From Winogradskyella ursingii (GTDB lineage: Bacteria > Bacteroidota > Bacteroidia > Flavobacteriales > Flavobacteriaceae): DNA of 64,000 bases. A program made the translations under genes and the position numbers. Below the pieces are notes generated by a model that was given only the letters and a program-made list of their open reading frames with translations, had not been told where the DNA came from and did not search any database. The stretch covers positions 124,001 through 188,000 of the forward strand of contig NZ_JABFDH010000002.1 of assembly GCF_013403975.1 (NCBI RefSeq), in the 5' to 3' direction. Below are positions 45,198 to 55,051 of the stretch, piece after piece (the stretch's first letter is position 1; every line of letters starts with the position of its first letter).

Positions 45198-47156
45198 TTA
45201 ATTAATTGATAATACTACGTTATCTATGTTTACCATTCCTGTTTCTGCTCCCAAATCAAAAAGAACACGTGCGTCTGGCGCACCAAAACCATTTGCGGTG
45301 AGCGTTAGTGTATAATTAGATACTATAGTTGTAATATCCACAGATTCGCTATTATTAGCAAAATCACCTCCGCTAAGGCCGATTCCTGCAATTATTGATC
45401 GATTAACGTCGGACCACGCATCAAAAGTTAGGGTATAAGTTTCACCTGCAGTAATTTCCAGTTTTTGACTTAAATTAACATCGAATGAATTACCAGCTGC
45501 AGTAACATCTACAGAATAATAGGTATTACCGTTCATTGTAACAACGGGTGCCGGACTATTATCATCAACTCCCACAATCCATGGATCGCTTCCGTTCTCA
45601 AAATCACCATTAACCAATAAATTGTTTGTAATAATATTTAAAGACACGTTATCAATGTTAACCATACCTGTTTCCGCTCCTACATCAAAAAGAACTCGCG
45701 CATCTGGTGCACCAAATCCTGCGGCAGTTAAAGTGAGGGTGTAATTTGTAACGAATGTGTTTATGTTAACCGCCTCACTTGTATTGGCAAAATTCCCACC
45801 ACTAAGACCAATTCCAGCAATTATCGATCTATTAACATCAGACCAAGCGTCAAAACTCAAAGTATATGTTTCTCCCTCAATAATTTCTAATTTTTGACTC
45901 ATATTTACATCAAACGCATTTCCAGCAGAAGTAACGTCTACAGAGTAATAAGTATTACCATCTACAGTTACTACTGGAGCCGGATTGTTATCATCCACTC
46001 CGACTATCCATGAATCACTTCCGTTTTCAAAATCACCATTTGTTAATAATCCATCGTTAAATGTTCCTGTATTTGGAGAAGTTTGGGCAAAATTATCGAG
46101 ATAAAAAGTCCAATCTGCACTACCGTCACCCACAGTTCCAAAATCGAAGAACCATACAATTTTTTGGTATTCTGGAGTTAAATCAACATCAGAAAAATCA
46201 ACTGATACCTGCTCCCATGAGCTATTTCCAGTTAAGGTAACTTCCTTTTCAACAAATGTATTTCCGTCGGTTAAATTTTCTAACTTTAATAGAAACGTTC
46301 CCCCTGGTCTTGGAGACCAAACATCTAATGTTATTATGCTTTGTGAAGTTAAGTCTAAAGGAGAAGATAACGTAATAACATTACCTGCCCATATTTGTGG
46401 GCCATCTTTTATTGTTCTTACAACCTTAGCTGAAGGATTTCCCTCCATAACAGGGTTATCTATGACTTCTGCTACAGCTCCACCAAAATCACCAAGAGTA
46501 GTCGTATCAAAAACTTCAAAATCAATAGGTAATTCTGTTGGAGTTGATATTGTGATAGTCACCTCTTCTTCAGTAGTTTCCGTACCACCACTCAAGGCCA
46601 CAACTCTAATCGTATAATTTCCTACCAAATCGTAAACATTACTTACAGTGCCATCTACAGCTAGTGAAGTAGGCTCTTCCTCTGGGTTTGATGTATTAAA
46701 ATACACTAAAAAAGATGCAGCAAAATCAGCCGAAGCAGATACATTAACTTGAAAAGGATTGGACGGATCTATCTCTGCGGACACCGCTAAATTTTCAGGT
46801 GCTCTAAAAGACACCATTAATTGTTGATCGGCTTGAGTGGTAAGACCATTGACACCAGTAGCCGTTACTGTTACGGTATAGCTCCCTTCTGCATAAACAT
46901 TGTCTATACTTTGACCAGGAGTTAACTCGGCAGTATTACTTGTTCCATCTCCAAAAGAAATATCGAATTTTGTTGCACCAACGGCAGTCGGTGTAATTGT
47001 AACTAAACCTGAGTTATCTTGAGTAATACTAAACTGTAATGCGACCTCACTAGGTGCAGCAGCGTCATCTATGAACTGAGTGCTTCTATCCTCTTCCTCA
47101 CAAGCTATGAAGGCAATAAGTATAAAACTTGCTAAAATTAATTTTATCTTTTTCAT
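45198..47156 (-). CDS. surface glycan-binding lipoprotein with two PKD domains and tandem CBM4/9-like repeats
   Basis: A 652-residue lipoprotein (lipobox IAC, then EEEDR). The start is ATG 47156 or the adjacent ATG 47159. Order of parts: PKD-like domain (about 35-120), second PKD-like domain (about 123-205), a beta-sandwich with SPRPGGTFLLKLEN and WFFDFGTVGDGS (about 210-360), then two CBM4/9/16/22-like repeats (about 370-510 and 511-652). The repeats are more than 80% identical by eye, including GSDxWIVGVDDNxPAPVVT and GAPDARVLFD. Such modules bind single glucan chains, so two copies should raise avidity for laminarin. It follows susD by 11 bp and takes the place of a SusE-type protein. Confidence 0.82.
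   Translation of the reverse strand: MKKIKLILASFILIAFIACEEEDRSTQFIDDAAAPSEVALQFSITQDNSGLVTITPTAVGATKFDISFGDGTSNTAELTPGQSIDNVYAEGSYTVTVTATGVNGLTTQADQQLMVSFRAPENLAVSAEIDPSNPFQVNVSASADFAASFLVYFNTSNPEEEPTSLAVDGTVSNVYDLVGNYTIRVVALSGGTETTEEEVTITISTPTELPIDFEVFDTTTLGDFGGAVAEVIDNPVMEGNPSAKVVRTIKDGPQIWAGNVITLSSPLDLTSQSIITLDVWSPRPGGTFLLKLENLTDGNTFVEKEVTLTGNSSWEQVSVDFSDVDLTPEYQKIVWFFDFGTVGDGSADWTFYLDNFAQTSPNTGTFNDGLLTNGDFENGSDSWIVGVDDNNPAPVVTVDGNTYYSVDVTSAGNAFDVNMSQKLEIIEGETYTLSFDAWSDVNRSIIAGIGLSGGNFANTSEAVNINTFVTNYTLTLTAAGFGAPDARVLFDVGAETGMVNIDNVSLNIITNNLLVNGDFENGSDPWIVGVDDNSPAPVVTMNGNTYYSVDVTAAGNSFDVNLSQKLEITAGETYTLTFDAWSDVNRSIIAGIGLSGGDFANNSESVDITTIVSNYTLTLTANGFGAPDARVLFDLGAETGMVNIDNVVLSIN
45201..46049 (-). 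repeat. tandem internal duplication of a CBM module (two copies of about 425 bp)
   Basis: Copies at about 45627-46049 and 45201-45626 encode the two C-terminal modules of the glycan-binding lipoprotein. Long identical protein stretches such as WSDVNRSIIAGIGLSGG show a fairly recent duplication, although many third codon positions differ. Confidence 0.75.
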
Positions 47157-47167
47157 CATTCTATATT

Positions 47168-48631
47168 TTAATATCCTGGATTTTGTTCCCATCTGTTTCC
47201 AGCTAACTGAATTTCTATTAACGGAATCGGAAATAATTCATTTTTACCTGACTGGAAATTTGGAATTTGCGAAGCGGCTCTTCCTGTTCTAACCAAGTCA
47301 AAGAAACGATGGCCTTCACCAACCAATTCTACTCGACGTTCTTGATAGATAGCATTTGTTAAATCCGCACCTGTTGCAGAAATGTTATTATCTGAATTAC
47401 CGAAAGCACGCTCCCGAACTCTGTTTAAATACATTTGTGCTCTAGTGTCACTGATACCACCTCGATTGAGAGCTTCAGCTGCCATCAACAGAACATCTGC
47501 AAAACGTATGGCTCTGTAATTGTTAGGATTTGTAAGATTAGCATCTCCTGTGTTTAAATCACCTTGCCGAGCTATGTATTTTCTGTTGAAATAACCTGTA
47601 TGCTCATACCCAGTGCCAAACGTAGCACCTGTCTCCTCTGCAAAAGCGTCTATGTCTAAAATAGCCGTTTCTAATCTCATATCGCCCTCCTCAAAAGCAT
47701 CTACTACATCTTGAGTTGGTACATTGAAACTAAAACCAGACCCAAATAATGGACCGTTAAAATTTCTGATTCCATTAAAACCCACAGCTACATTACCTTC
47801 ACTGCACTGTAAACAGCCAAAACCCGCACCTTCTATATCTGAATATTGAACTTCAAAAACAGATTCTATATTGTTTTCATTATCGTTTTCGAATATGGTA
47901 CTGTAGTCTTCAACCAAAGCGTGAGGTCCGTTAGCAATTAAATTTTCTAACACCGTAGCAGATTCTGTAAATTTATCTTGATATAAATATATTTTACCTA
48001 AAAGTGCCTGTGCAGCGCCTTTTGTAATTCTACCTGTTTGGGATTGCACATAAGGTAAGTTGTCTACTGCAAAGATCAAATCTGCTTCCATTTGCATATA
48101 AATTTCTTCTTTTGGTGTTCTGTCGACAGAAAATTGGTCACCAAACTGTAATCTCGTATCTACTGCGAAAGGAACATCTCCAAACCATTTTACAAGTTCA
48201 AAATAGTAATATGCTCTTAGGAATCTTGTTTGTGCCAAAACACCAGCCTTACCAGGAAAATCTGTCTTATCCTGAAATTCCATGATGTAATTAGCTCTAT
48301 TGACACCAGCATACATCCAGCTCCATATATCCCTAAGTTGAGCATTTATTGGTGTATGGATCATATCGTCGATTTCCTGTATACCAGGTACGTCATTTGC
48401 ATTTTCTCCACCCGCTAATGTATTATCTGAAGCAATTTCTCCTAACATGACATTTAAGTATGTTGATTGCAACAAATCATAAGCCGCGATTAGGGCTTGT
48501 TGATAATCATCTTCCGAATTAAAAAAGTCCTCAGAGTTTTCTGCATTAGATTTTACATCTACAAAATCATCACTGCATGACCCCATGACAAACAGTGCTA
48601 TAAAAATGTATGTGATTTTTAAATTTTTCAT
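47168..48631 (-). CDS. SusD/RagB-family outer-membrane glycan-binding lipoprotein
   Basis: A 487-residue lipoprotein (signal peptide with lipobox MGSC, Cys19, then SDDF). It has the SusD layout of TPR-like helices plus binding loops: FFNSEDDYQQALIAAYDLLQS (residues 37-57), RFLRAYYYFELVKWFGDVPFAVD (about 131-153), AAQALLGKIYLYQDKF (about 207), YRAIRFADVLLMAAEALNR (about 370-388) and the C-terminal YQERRVELVGEGHRFFDLVRTGRA (about 432-455). It forms the lid of the SusC transporter and holds the glucan oligosaccharide over the pore. The gene follows susC by 7 bp, as usual. Confidence 0.95.
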   Translation of the reverse strand: MKNLKITYIFIALFVMGSCSDDFVDVKSNAENSEDFFNSEDDYQQALIAAYDLLQSTYLNVMLGEIASDNTLAGGENANDVPGIQEIDDMIHTPINAQLRDIWSWMYAGVNRANYIMEFQDKTDFPGKAGVLAQTRFLRAYYYFELVKWFGDVPFAVDTRLQFGDQFSVDRTPKEEIYMQMEADLIFAVDNLPYVQSQTGRITKGAAQALLGKIYLYQDKFTESATVLENLIANGPHALVEDYSTIFENDNENNIESVFEVQYSDIEGAGFGCLQCSEGNVAVGFNGIRNFNGPLFGSGFSFNVPTQDVVDAFEEGDMRLETAILDIDAFAEETGATFGTGYEHTGYFNRKYIARQGDLNTGDANLTNPNNYRAIRFADVLLMAAEALNRGGISDTRAQMYLNRVRERAFGNSDNNISATGADLTNAIYQERRVELVGEGHRFFDLVRTGRAASQIPNFQSGKNELFPIPLIEIQLAGNRWEQNPGY

Positions 48632-48638
48632 GGTACTA

Positions 48639-51600
48639 TTAAAATTTTAAATTCATTCCTAACAAATAAGTTCTTGGATTTGGATAAAAACCATAGTCAA
48701 TCCCGCCTCCAATCGGGTCACCTGTTGATGCCGTTGGGTCATATCCGTTGTATTCAGTTAACGTTATTAAATTGCTAGCTGAAACATATAATCTTAGTTT
48801 ATTCAATCCCCATTTTTCAGCAGTTTCAGGACTGATAGAATATCCAAGCTGCACATTCTGTAATCTTATAAATGATCCGTCTTCCACATAAAAATCTGAA
48901 AACAAACTATTGTTTGTAGCTCCTGTTGTTACTCTCGGAAAACTATTAGTAGACCCTTCGCCAGTCCAACGATTAAGAAATTGAACAGTTCTGTTTGTGT
49001 TAGGAAGATTTCTCTCGTAATTTCTTACTATGTCATTTCCTATAGATGCAAATGCGTAGGCTCCAAAGTCAAAATTCTTATAATCTAAAGTTAAATTTAG
49101 TCCCATTGTAGCGTCTGGGATCGGATCACCAATATAAGTTCTATCATCATCGTTTATAACACCATCACCGTTGATATCGACGAAAATTAAATCTCCAGGG
49201 CTTGTATTGTTATTTAATACAGGCGAATTATCAATTTGTGCTTGATTTTGGAAAATTCCATTAGTACGGAAACCTCTAAAATAACCGATTGGCTGTCCGG
49301 CCTCCATACGAGATGGCGGATCTTGACCGATGCCAAAAGCCCCTCCTGGTATAAAATCATTTGAACCACTAACAGATACAACATTATTATCTACAGTAGC
49401 TACGTTATATTTAATACTAAACTTTAAATCATCATTGATTTGCTCATTATAACCTAATGCTAATTCGAAACCTTTATTTTCTACAATACCTGCGTTTATA
49501 AAAGGTGATCCCGAACCCGGTGCAGCTGCTCCTAAAATACCAGAAACAGGTGGCGAAACCAATAAGTCTTCTGTTCTCTTCTTATAATAATCAAGCGTTA
49601 TATCTAACCTATTGTTCCAAAGTCTCATATCGAGACCAAAATCCAATGTTTTTTGTTTTTCCCATTTAATTTGTGGGTTAGATATAGCACCAGGTGTTGT
49701 GCCAAAGGTTAGTTGATCATCAAAAACATAAGTCCCTTCACCAGTTAATAAAGATATAAACCTAAACGAGCCTATTCTATCGTTACCTAAGATACCGTAG
49801 GACGCTCTAAATTTTAGAAAATCTATAATATTGCTGTTTTCTAAGAAGCTTTCGTCGGACGCAATCCAACCTAAAGACGCAGATGGGAAGTAACCAAACT
49901 TATTCTGAGGTCCAAAATTACTGGATCCATCACGTCTTACCACCGCTGATAATAAGTACTTTCCTTTATAATCATATTGAACTCTTGTAAAATAAGACAG
50001 CAATCTAGAATCAAAAGAAGATTCGAACGGAAATATATTTTGTATGTCGCTAGCTTCCTCTAAATTGGCGTTGCCAATGTTGTTATCCCTAATTTCAAAC
50101 CCTACAGATCCAGTATTGTTACCTGAAGTCTTAAAAACGGATGTTCCTAATAGTACATTTAAATTATGTACCTCGTTAAAAGTGTTTTCGTACTTCAAAA
50201 AAGCGTCAAAAGTATAGTCTCTGAAGTAACTTGTAGTTTCTACCACTTGGTTTCTCTCAACGTCGAATACTTTATCAACTGTTCCTTGGATACCGTAATC
50301 TACAATTGGCGAGAAACTTTTTCCATCGACTTCCGCATAATTAAATTGATAACTAGCTTGTGCCGTAAAGTGATCTAAAAAGTTATAAGAGAGGTTAAGG
50401 TTACCATTTATTTTATCCACCAACCCTCTATTAAATGTATTGTCAATTTGTTTTAAAGGATTCACAACTTCAAAACCAAGATTTTCTGCCGCACCATTTA
50501 CACCTATTGTTGGTGCCATATTAACTGCATTGAAAAGAACAGAACCAATACCAGTTTCAGGCAAAGTCCTTCTTACGGTATGTGTCCAAGTAATCCCAGA
50601 GTTAAATTTGAAGTTTTCCAGAAAATCCAAACTATAGCTACCTCTTTTTGTAAGTCTTGTAAAATTAGATTTACTTCCTCCAACAATACCATCTTGTGTT
50701 AAGAACGAACTACCAAAAGCGTAAGTGGATTTTTCACCACCACCCTTCATTGTAATGGCGTTGCTAAATATTGGAGCCGACTGAAAAACTTCGTCTTGCC
50801 AATCTGTTCCTTGACCTAAACCAGAGACGTTAGGAAATGGTAAAGTCTCACCATTTGCTGCATAAGCCTCATTTAATAAAAGTGCATATTCAGTTGCATT
50901 TAATAGTGGTAACTTACGTGTCGTTTCTTGCACACCACCATAGGTATTAATTTCAAAAGTGAGTGGCATGTTTTTTCTACCCGACTTTGTGGTTATAAGA
51001 ATAACACCATTTGCAGCACGAACACCATAAATACCTGCAGTAGCATCTTTTAAGACGTTAACACTTTCAATATCATTTGGATTAATGACACTTAGATCTT
51101 CCACAACGGTTCCATCTACTAATATCAGTGGACGTGTGTCTCCATTGGTGGATACACCTCTAATACTTATAGTTGATGCCGCACCAGGTGAACCAGAGTT
51201 GGATACAATATTTACACCTGCAACCTGCCCTTGTAGCGCTTGCTCAATTCGTGTTGGCTTTAAAGTTTCTATTGTTTCACTTGAAACCACCGAAACTGCA
51301 CCAGTAATTTCCTTTTTTGTCTGAGTACCATAACCAATTACCACTACTTCGTTCAAAGACTGCAAATCTTCTTCCAAGATAATATTAAGTGGCTGGCTAT
51401 CTTTGATGGTAATCTCTTGGGTAGTAAAACCTATATAAGAAATCACAAGTACGGAATTTAACGGTACATTTTCTAAATAAAATTTTCCATCAAAATCTGA
51501 CGATGTACCTGTTGCTGTGTTTTTAATAATCACATTAACACCTGGTAGAGGTTGTCCAGTTGCTTCTTCGGTAATTGTTCCCGAAACATTAACATTTTGC

Positions 51601-51656
51601 GCGTTCATTGCAATTGAAAGAACAAATGCCAAGAGTGTCAAAAATTTATTTCTCAT
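48639..51656 (-). CDS. SusC/RagA-family TonB-dependent outer-membrane transporter
   Basis: A 1005-residue protein with signal peptide (1-19). A carboxypeptidase-regulatory-like domain (about 22-105: VSGTITEEATGQPLPGVNVIIKN) is followed by the TonB-box region and plug domain (VVIGYGTQTKKEITGAVSVV, 105-124; LILVDGTVVEDLSVINPNDIESVNVLKDA, 177-205; YGVRAANGVILITTK, 210-224), then a 22-strand barrel ending in LLGMNLKF. With SusD it imports glucan oligosaccharides across the outer membrane using TonB energy. It is the first gene of the locus after the regulator, and a good promoter lies about 70 bp upstream. Confidence 0.96.
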   Translation of the reverse strand: MRNKFLTLLAFVLSIAMNAQNVNVSGTITEEATGQPLPGVNVIIKNTATGTSSDFDGKFYLENVPLNSVLVISYIGFTTQEITIKDSQPLNIILEEDLQSLNEVVVIGYGTQTKKEITGAVSVVSSETIETLKPTRIEQALQGQVAGVNIVSNSGSPGAASTISIRGVSTNGDTRPLILVDGTVVEDLSVINPNDIESVNVLKDATAGIYGVRAANGVILITTKSGRKNMPLTFEINTYGGVQETTRKLPLLNATEYALLLNEAYAANGETLPFPNVSGLGQGTDWQDEVFQSAPIFSNAITMKGGGEKSTYAFGSSFLTQDGIVGGSKSNFTRLTKRGSYSLDFLENFKFNSGITWTHTVRRTLPETGIGSVLFNAVNMAPTIGVNGAAENLGFEVVNPLKQIDNTFNRGLVDKINGNLNLSYNFLDHFTAQASYQFNYAEVDGKSFSPIVDYGIQGTVDKVFDVERNQVVETTSYFRDYTFDAFLKYENTFNEVHNLNVLLGTSVFKTSGNNTGSVGFEIRDNNIGNANLEEASDIQNIFPFESSFDSRLLSYFTRVQYDYKGKYLLSAVVRRDGSSNFGPQNKFGYFPSASLGWIASDESFLENSNIIDFLKFRASYGILGNDRIGSFRFISLLTGEGTYVFDDQLTFGTTPGAISNPQIKWEKQKTLDFGLDMRLWNNRLDITLDYYKKRTEDLLVSPPVSGILGAAAPGSGSPFINAGIVENKGFELALGYNEQINDDLKFSIKYNVATVDNNVVSVSGSNDFIPGGAFGIGQDPPSRMEAGQPIGYFRGFRTNGIFQNQAQIDNSPVLNNNTSPGDLIFVDINGDGVINDDDRTYIGDPIPDATMGLNLTLDYKNFDFGAYAFASIGNDIVRNYERNLPNTNRTVQFLNRWTGEGSTNSFPRVTTGATNNSLFSDFYVEDGSFIRLQNVQLGYSISPETAEKWGLNKLRLYVSASNLITLTEYNGYDPTASTGDPIGGGIDYGFYPNPRTYLLGMNLKF

Positions 51657-51723
51657 AATTTAATTATTGAATACTGCAATTTAACTTAATCAAATAATAA
51701 TTCTATAATTATTGGCTATACAA

Positions 51724-51753
51724 AAAACATACATCGCAAATAAAATGAACAAA
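51724..51753 (-). promoter_or_regulatory. putative promoter of the susCD operon
   Basis: In minus-strand direction TTTG (51750-51753), an 18-bp spacer and TATGTTTT (51724-51731, one base from TAnnTTTG) fit the Bacteroidota promoter, 68 bp before the susC start. The remaining gap 51657-51890 is AT-rich with no other clear signal. Confidence 0.45.
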
Positions 51754-51890
51754 TATTACAGTTTAATCAAATACAGCGCTTTTTATTGCACATTTCGCAG
51801 TTTGCAATAATTTGCAATATTTATTTTTTAGTACGTAATATTTACTGTTGTATAGGTATTGTATAGGTCTTTTTATACTTTGTATAGTCG

Positions 51891-54710
51891 CTACAATTCC
51901 AAAATGTAATTTGTTAAGCTCTTTTTATGCTCTAATTCCATTTTCTTACGTAGCCTATAGCGCTTTACCTCAACACTTCTAGACGATATGTTTAGTAATG
52001 GCGCTATCTCCTTTGAAGAAAGATTAAGTCTTAAATATGTGCACAATCTTAAATCATTGGACGTTAAAGAAGGGTGTTTGGTTTTAACTTTTTTAAGAAA
52101 GTCTTTATCTGCATTATTGAACGCTTCTTCAAAAAGCTTCCAATCATCAGACGTGTTTAGGTTTTCGTTAATAAGTCTTATTACTGATTTTAATTCGTCT
52201 ATATTTTTAATGTTAGACAATTCCTTTTTAATAGATCCCAACAATTCATTCTTATTGATCAAATTCATGGTTGAAATTCCTAATTCCCTGTTTTTGTTTT
52301 CTATATCTTGGCGTAAGTTTTCGTTTTTAAAACCCATTATTTGCCGTTGGCTCTCAAGCTCTTTTACTTCCAACTGTCTCTCTTTTTTTTCTAAGAGTCT
52401 TTTCTGTTGACGTTCATAATGTCTTTTATTAAACTGCTGAATAGCAAGTCCAACTAATACAAAGACTAACACATAACCCACTATGGCCCATATGCTCAAA
52501 TACCATGGTTTTTTTATTATAAAAGGGTATTCTATAATATTTGAACTAATATTACCGTTGACCATAGCTCTAGTTTGAAACGTATATTCACCTGCTGGTA
52601 AATTCTCGAAAAAAACATTGGATTGATGAGACCAGGTACTCCAATCATTATAAATTCCATCAAGCCTATATTGATACTGTGTAGGTAAAAATTTATCATA
52701 TTCCGGAACGCTATATGCAAATCTTATATTATTATCCGTGTTATTTAATGAAGGATTAACCGCGGTCAATTCCAATGGTTTTTCTTTGTTCTGAAGTGCT
52801 TGATAATTAATACTGTTAAGTTGTATTCTATATGACTCATCAATTAACTTATCTAAATCAAGTATAAGATAACCTTCTTTTGATCCTATAAGATATTTGT
52901 TAGTATCTAAACTTAACAAGTTCTCATATCCCGATTTACTTTTTCTTATTTCACTCGGCAAAAATATTCTCTGCATACTTGGTTCATCACTAATTTTGCC
53001 AGGCTCGATGTAAAATATATGATCTTTAGAAAAACCCCATAACCGGTTTGAATCTTTATCTACGACAGTTTTACCCGAAATAAAATTTTCCTGATTGAAT
53101 AGCTCGCTCAGATCATCATCTTTTTCAAATTGATTTGATTTTGAATTATACCTAAAGACACCCTCATTGAAAACATAGAGTATTTCATCGTTATATTTTA
53201 CTAAACTTGAATAAATACCCTTATCTACATTTTCGTTAAATTTCTTCAGAACTTTTGTATAGTTGTCATCAAGCTGTAATCGGTAAACACCTTTGTATTC
53301 ATGACTTATAAGAAGTTCATTATTTGACAAAAACTCTATGTACCTTGATGATATATCAAAACCAGTTATCTTATTCCTGAAAGACCAATTGCCCTCATTA
53401 TCTTTAGCCAAAACATTTAACCCCTTATAGTTACCCTGAAGTAAAAGATCAGAATTTCCTGGTACTGGTTTAATAATCCATGTTCCAATGACATCTGCAA
53501 CCTGTTTTGCCTTTCCATTTTCAATCACAAAAGTCCCTTTATCATGACCACAAAAAATCGTTTCGTTAAATTTTGTCAAGTTCCATACTTGTCCTTTCGT
53601 TCCCTCAACCAAATCAAAAGGTTCATCCAAATTTAATTTTCTATAAAACAGCCCTTGATTTGTGCCCAAATACAGATTCTTATCATCTGATATCGAAGCA
53701 TATATAGTTCCCAAAACACCAAGATTATCTTTATAAACCCTATAAGGTGAATCTAAATTTAAAAGGTTAATACCATTATCCAATCCCAACCAAATGTTGC
53801 CAGATTTGTCTTGATAAGTGGACAACACAGTGTTGTTGCTTAATCCATTTGCTTGATTAATCCTATATAGAACTTTACCTAATGGGTTTATAAGGATCAT
53901 TCCGTTAGAAATAGTACCTAATAAATAACTACCATCATTAAGTTGAGTACTACTATAAATACTCATGTTCTGTAACAAATTGTTAACACTGACGTTCCAT
54001 TGCTTTACATTTCCGTCGTAAATGTAAAATCCATTTTCCTTGGTCTGAATAAGTAAATCCGAATTATACGAGAAGAGATTTACAATTTCTTTATTGAGAA
54101 TTTCAGAATCTTGAGTAATCAATTCCTCTCTACCATTCTCAATTTTATAAATTCCAGCAGAAGTTTTTTGAAAATAAATAGTGCCAGAAACATCGTAGAT
54201 TTTATTAATTCGTTCATCCGATTCAATGACTTTGAATGTTTTATCAGATCTATTATAGATATGAATTCTATCAAATGATTGAAATAAAACCCAATTGTCG
54301 ATTCCCAGGATCTTCCAAATTTCCTCATCTTCGATTAAGTTCAAATTCGATGATTTTACCAATGAATTATATGTTAATACTCCATATATATCTCGCTCCC
54401 AAAACCCGAAATCCATATAGCTCCCAGTGTAAACCTTCCCTTCTATAACTTCAACTGATCTAACAATAGTTTGATCAGGCATTTTATATAATGTCCAATT
54501 CGCACCATTATACTCTAGCAAACCATTGTTGTTAGCGATATAAATTTTATTATCGTCCCCTTGACTAATTGCCCAGTTCTGATCACCAGCTGCATAATCC
54601 TGAGGCGTAAAAACTTGCAAAGGAGGTAACTCTTGCGCTGAGATACACAAGCAAAAAAAGAAACAAAAAATTAAGTGGAGTACAACTAATCTATTTTTAA
54701 AATACAACAT
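51891..54710 (-). CDS. SusR-like membrane-spanning regulator (beta-propeller, Y_Y_Y, LuxR-type HTH)
   Basis: A 939-residue protein. A signal peptide or anchor (1-25) leads into a periplasmic sensor of two-component-regulator propeller repeats (about 40-640; for example NTVLSTYQDKSGNIWLGLDNGINLL at 300-324). A Y_Y_Y domain (about 665-735, YQYRLDGIYNDWSTW) follows, then one membrane helix (about 745-765), a cytoplasmic coiled coil (770-850) and a LuxR-type HTH (about 880-935, LSSKEIAPLLNISSRSVEVKRYRLRKKM). Hybrid two-component systems of this type have kinase and receiver domains between sensor and HTH; here they are absent, as in SusR. It should sense a laminarin oligosaccharide in the periplasm and activate the adjacent susC promoter. 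Confidence 0.9.
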   Translation of the reverse strand: MLYFKNRLVVLHLIFCFFFCLCISAQELPPLQVFTPQDYAAGDQNWAISQGDDNKIYIANNNGLLEYNGANWTLYKMPDQTIVRSVEVIEGKVYTGSYMDFGFWERDIYGVLTYNSLVKSSNLNLIEDEEIWKILGIDNWVLFQSFDRIHIYNRSDKTFKVIESDERINKIYDVSGTIYFQKTSAGIYKIENGREELITQDSEILNKEIVNLFSYNSDLLIQTKENGFYIYDGNVKQWNVSVNNLLQNMSIYSSTQLNDGSYLLGTISNGMILINPLGKVLYRINQANGLSNNTVLSTYQDKSGNIWLGLDNGINLLNLDSPYRVYKDNLGVLGTIYASISDDKNLYLGTNQGLFYRKLNLDEPFDLVEGTKGQVWNLTKFNETIFCGHDKGTFVIENGKAKQVADVIGTWIIKPVPGNSDLLLQGNYKGLNVLAKDNEGNWSFRNKITGFDISSRYIEFLSNNELLISHEYKGVYRLQLDDNYTKVLKKFNENVDKGIYSSLVKYNDEILYVFNEGVFRYNSKSNQFEKDDDLSELFNQENFISGKTVVDKDSNRLWGFSKDHIFYIEPGKISDEPSMQRIFLPSEIRKSKSGYENLLSLDTNKYLIGSKEGYLILDLDKLIDESYRIQLNSINYQALQNKEKPLELTAVNPSLNNTDNNIRFAYSVPEYDKFLPTQYQYRLDGIYNDWSTWSHQSNVFFENLPAGEYTFQTRAMVNGNISSNIIEYPFIIKKPWYLSIWAIVGYVLVFVLVGLAIQQFNKRHYERQQKRLLEKKERQLEVKELESQRQIMGFKNENLRQDIENKNRELGISTMNLINKNELLGSIKKELSNIKNIDELKSVIRLINENLNTSDDWKLFEEAFNNADKDFLKKVKTKHPSLTSNDLRLCTYLRLNLSSKEIAPLLNISSRSVEVKRYRLRKKMELEHKKSLTNYILEL

Positions 54711-55051
54711 CAGAACAAGAAGTTTGTAATAAGGTTGTTAAGGTAATAAAATAATGAATAACTTGTATTTATGGTATATCAGAGAGAAAAATATATCAGT
54801 ATGTATGGGTGATGAAATTTAACAACATTAATTAACAAGGATAAAAAATCTTTAATTTTTTAAAATTACAAGAACACTCTTCAATCAAAAATTAAATCAT
54901 AGAATATTTAAGCAAATCAGGTAAATAGAATGGCCCAAGATCCTGTTCGCGGAAGTATTACTGTTCTAGACGCAATTTTTTCGTCTTTAACACTTGATGA
55001 TTTTATTGGTTTAATAAAAATTAATTACAATGCAAAATCAAGTGTATTTCA
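54711..55051. other. 341-bp gap between the regulator and the DUF3124 gene
   Basis: AT-rich and without a convincing gene. It holds an inverted repeat ACACTTGAT / ATCAAGTGT (54990-54998 and 55037-55045) and a small AGACG / CGTCT hairpin (54968-54986), which together probably end the DUF3124 transcript. The promoter of the regulator should lie in the left part, but no clear consensus is visible. Confidence 0.4.

Noticed and set aside
45201..46049. CRISPR or satellite repeat array
   Set aside because: The repeats are coding, about 425 bp long and only two in number; they are protein module duplications.
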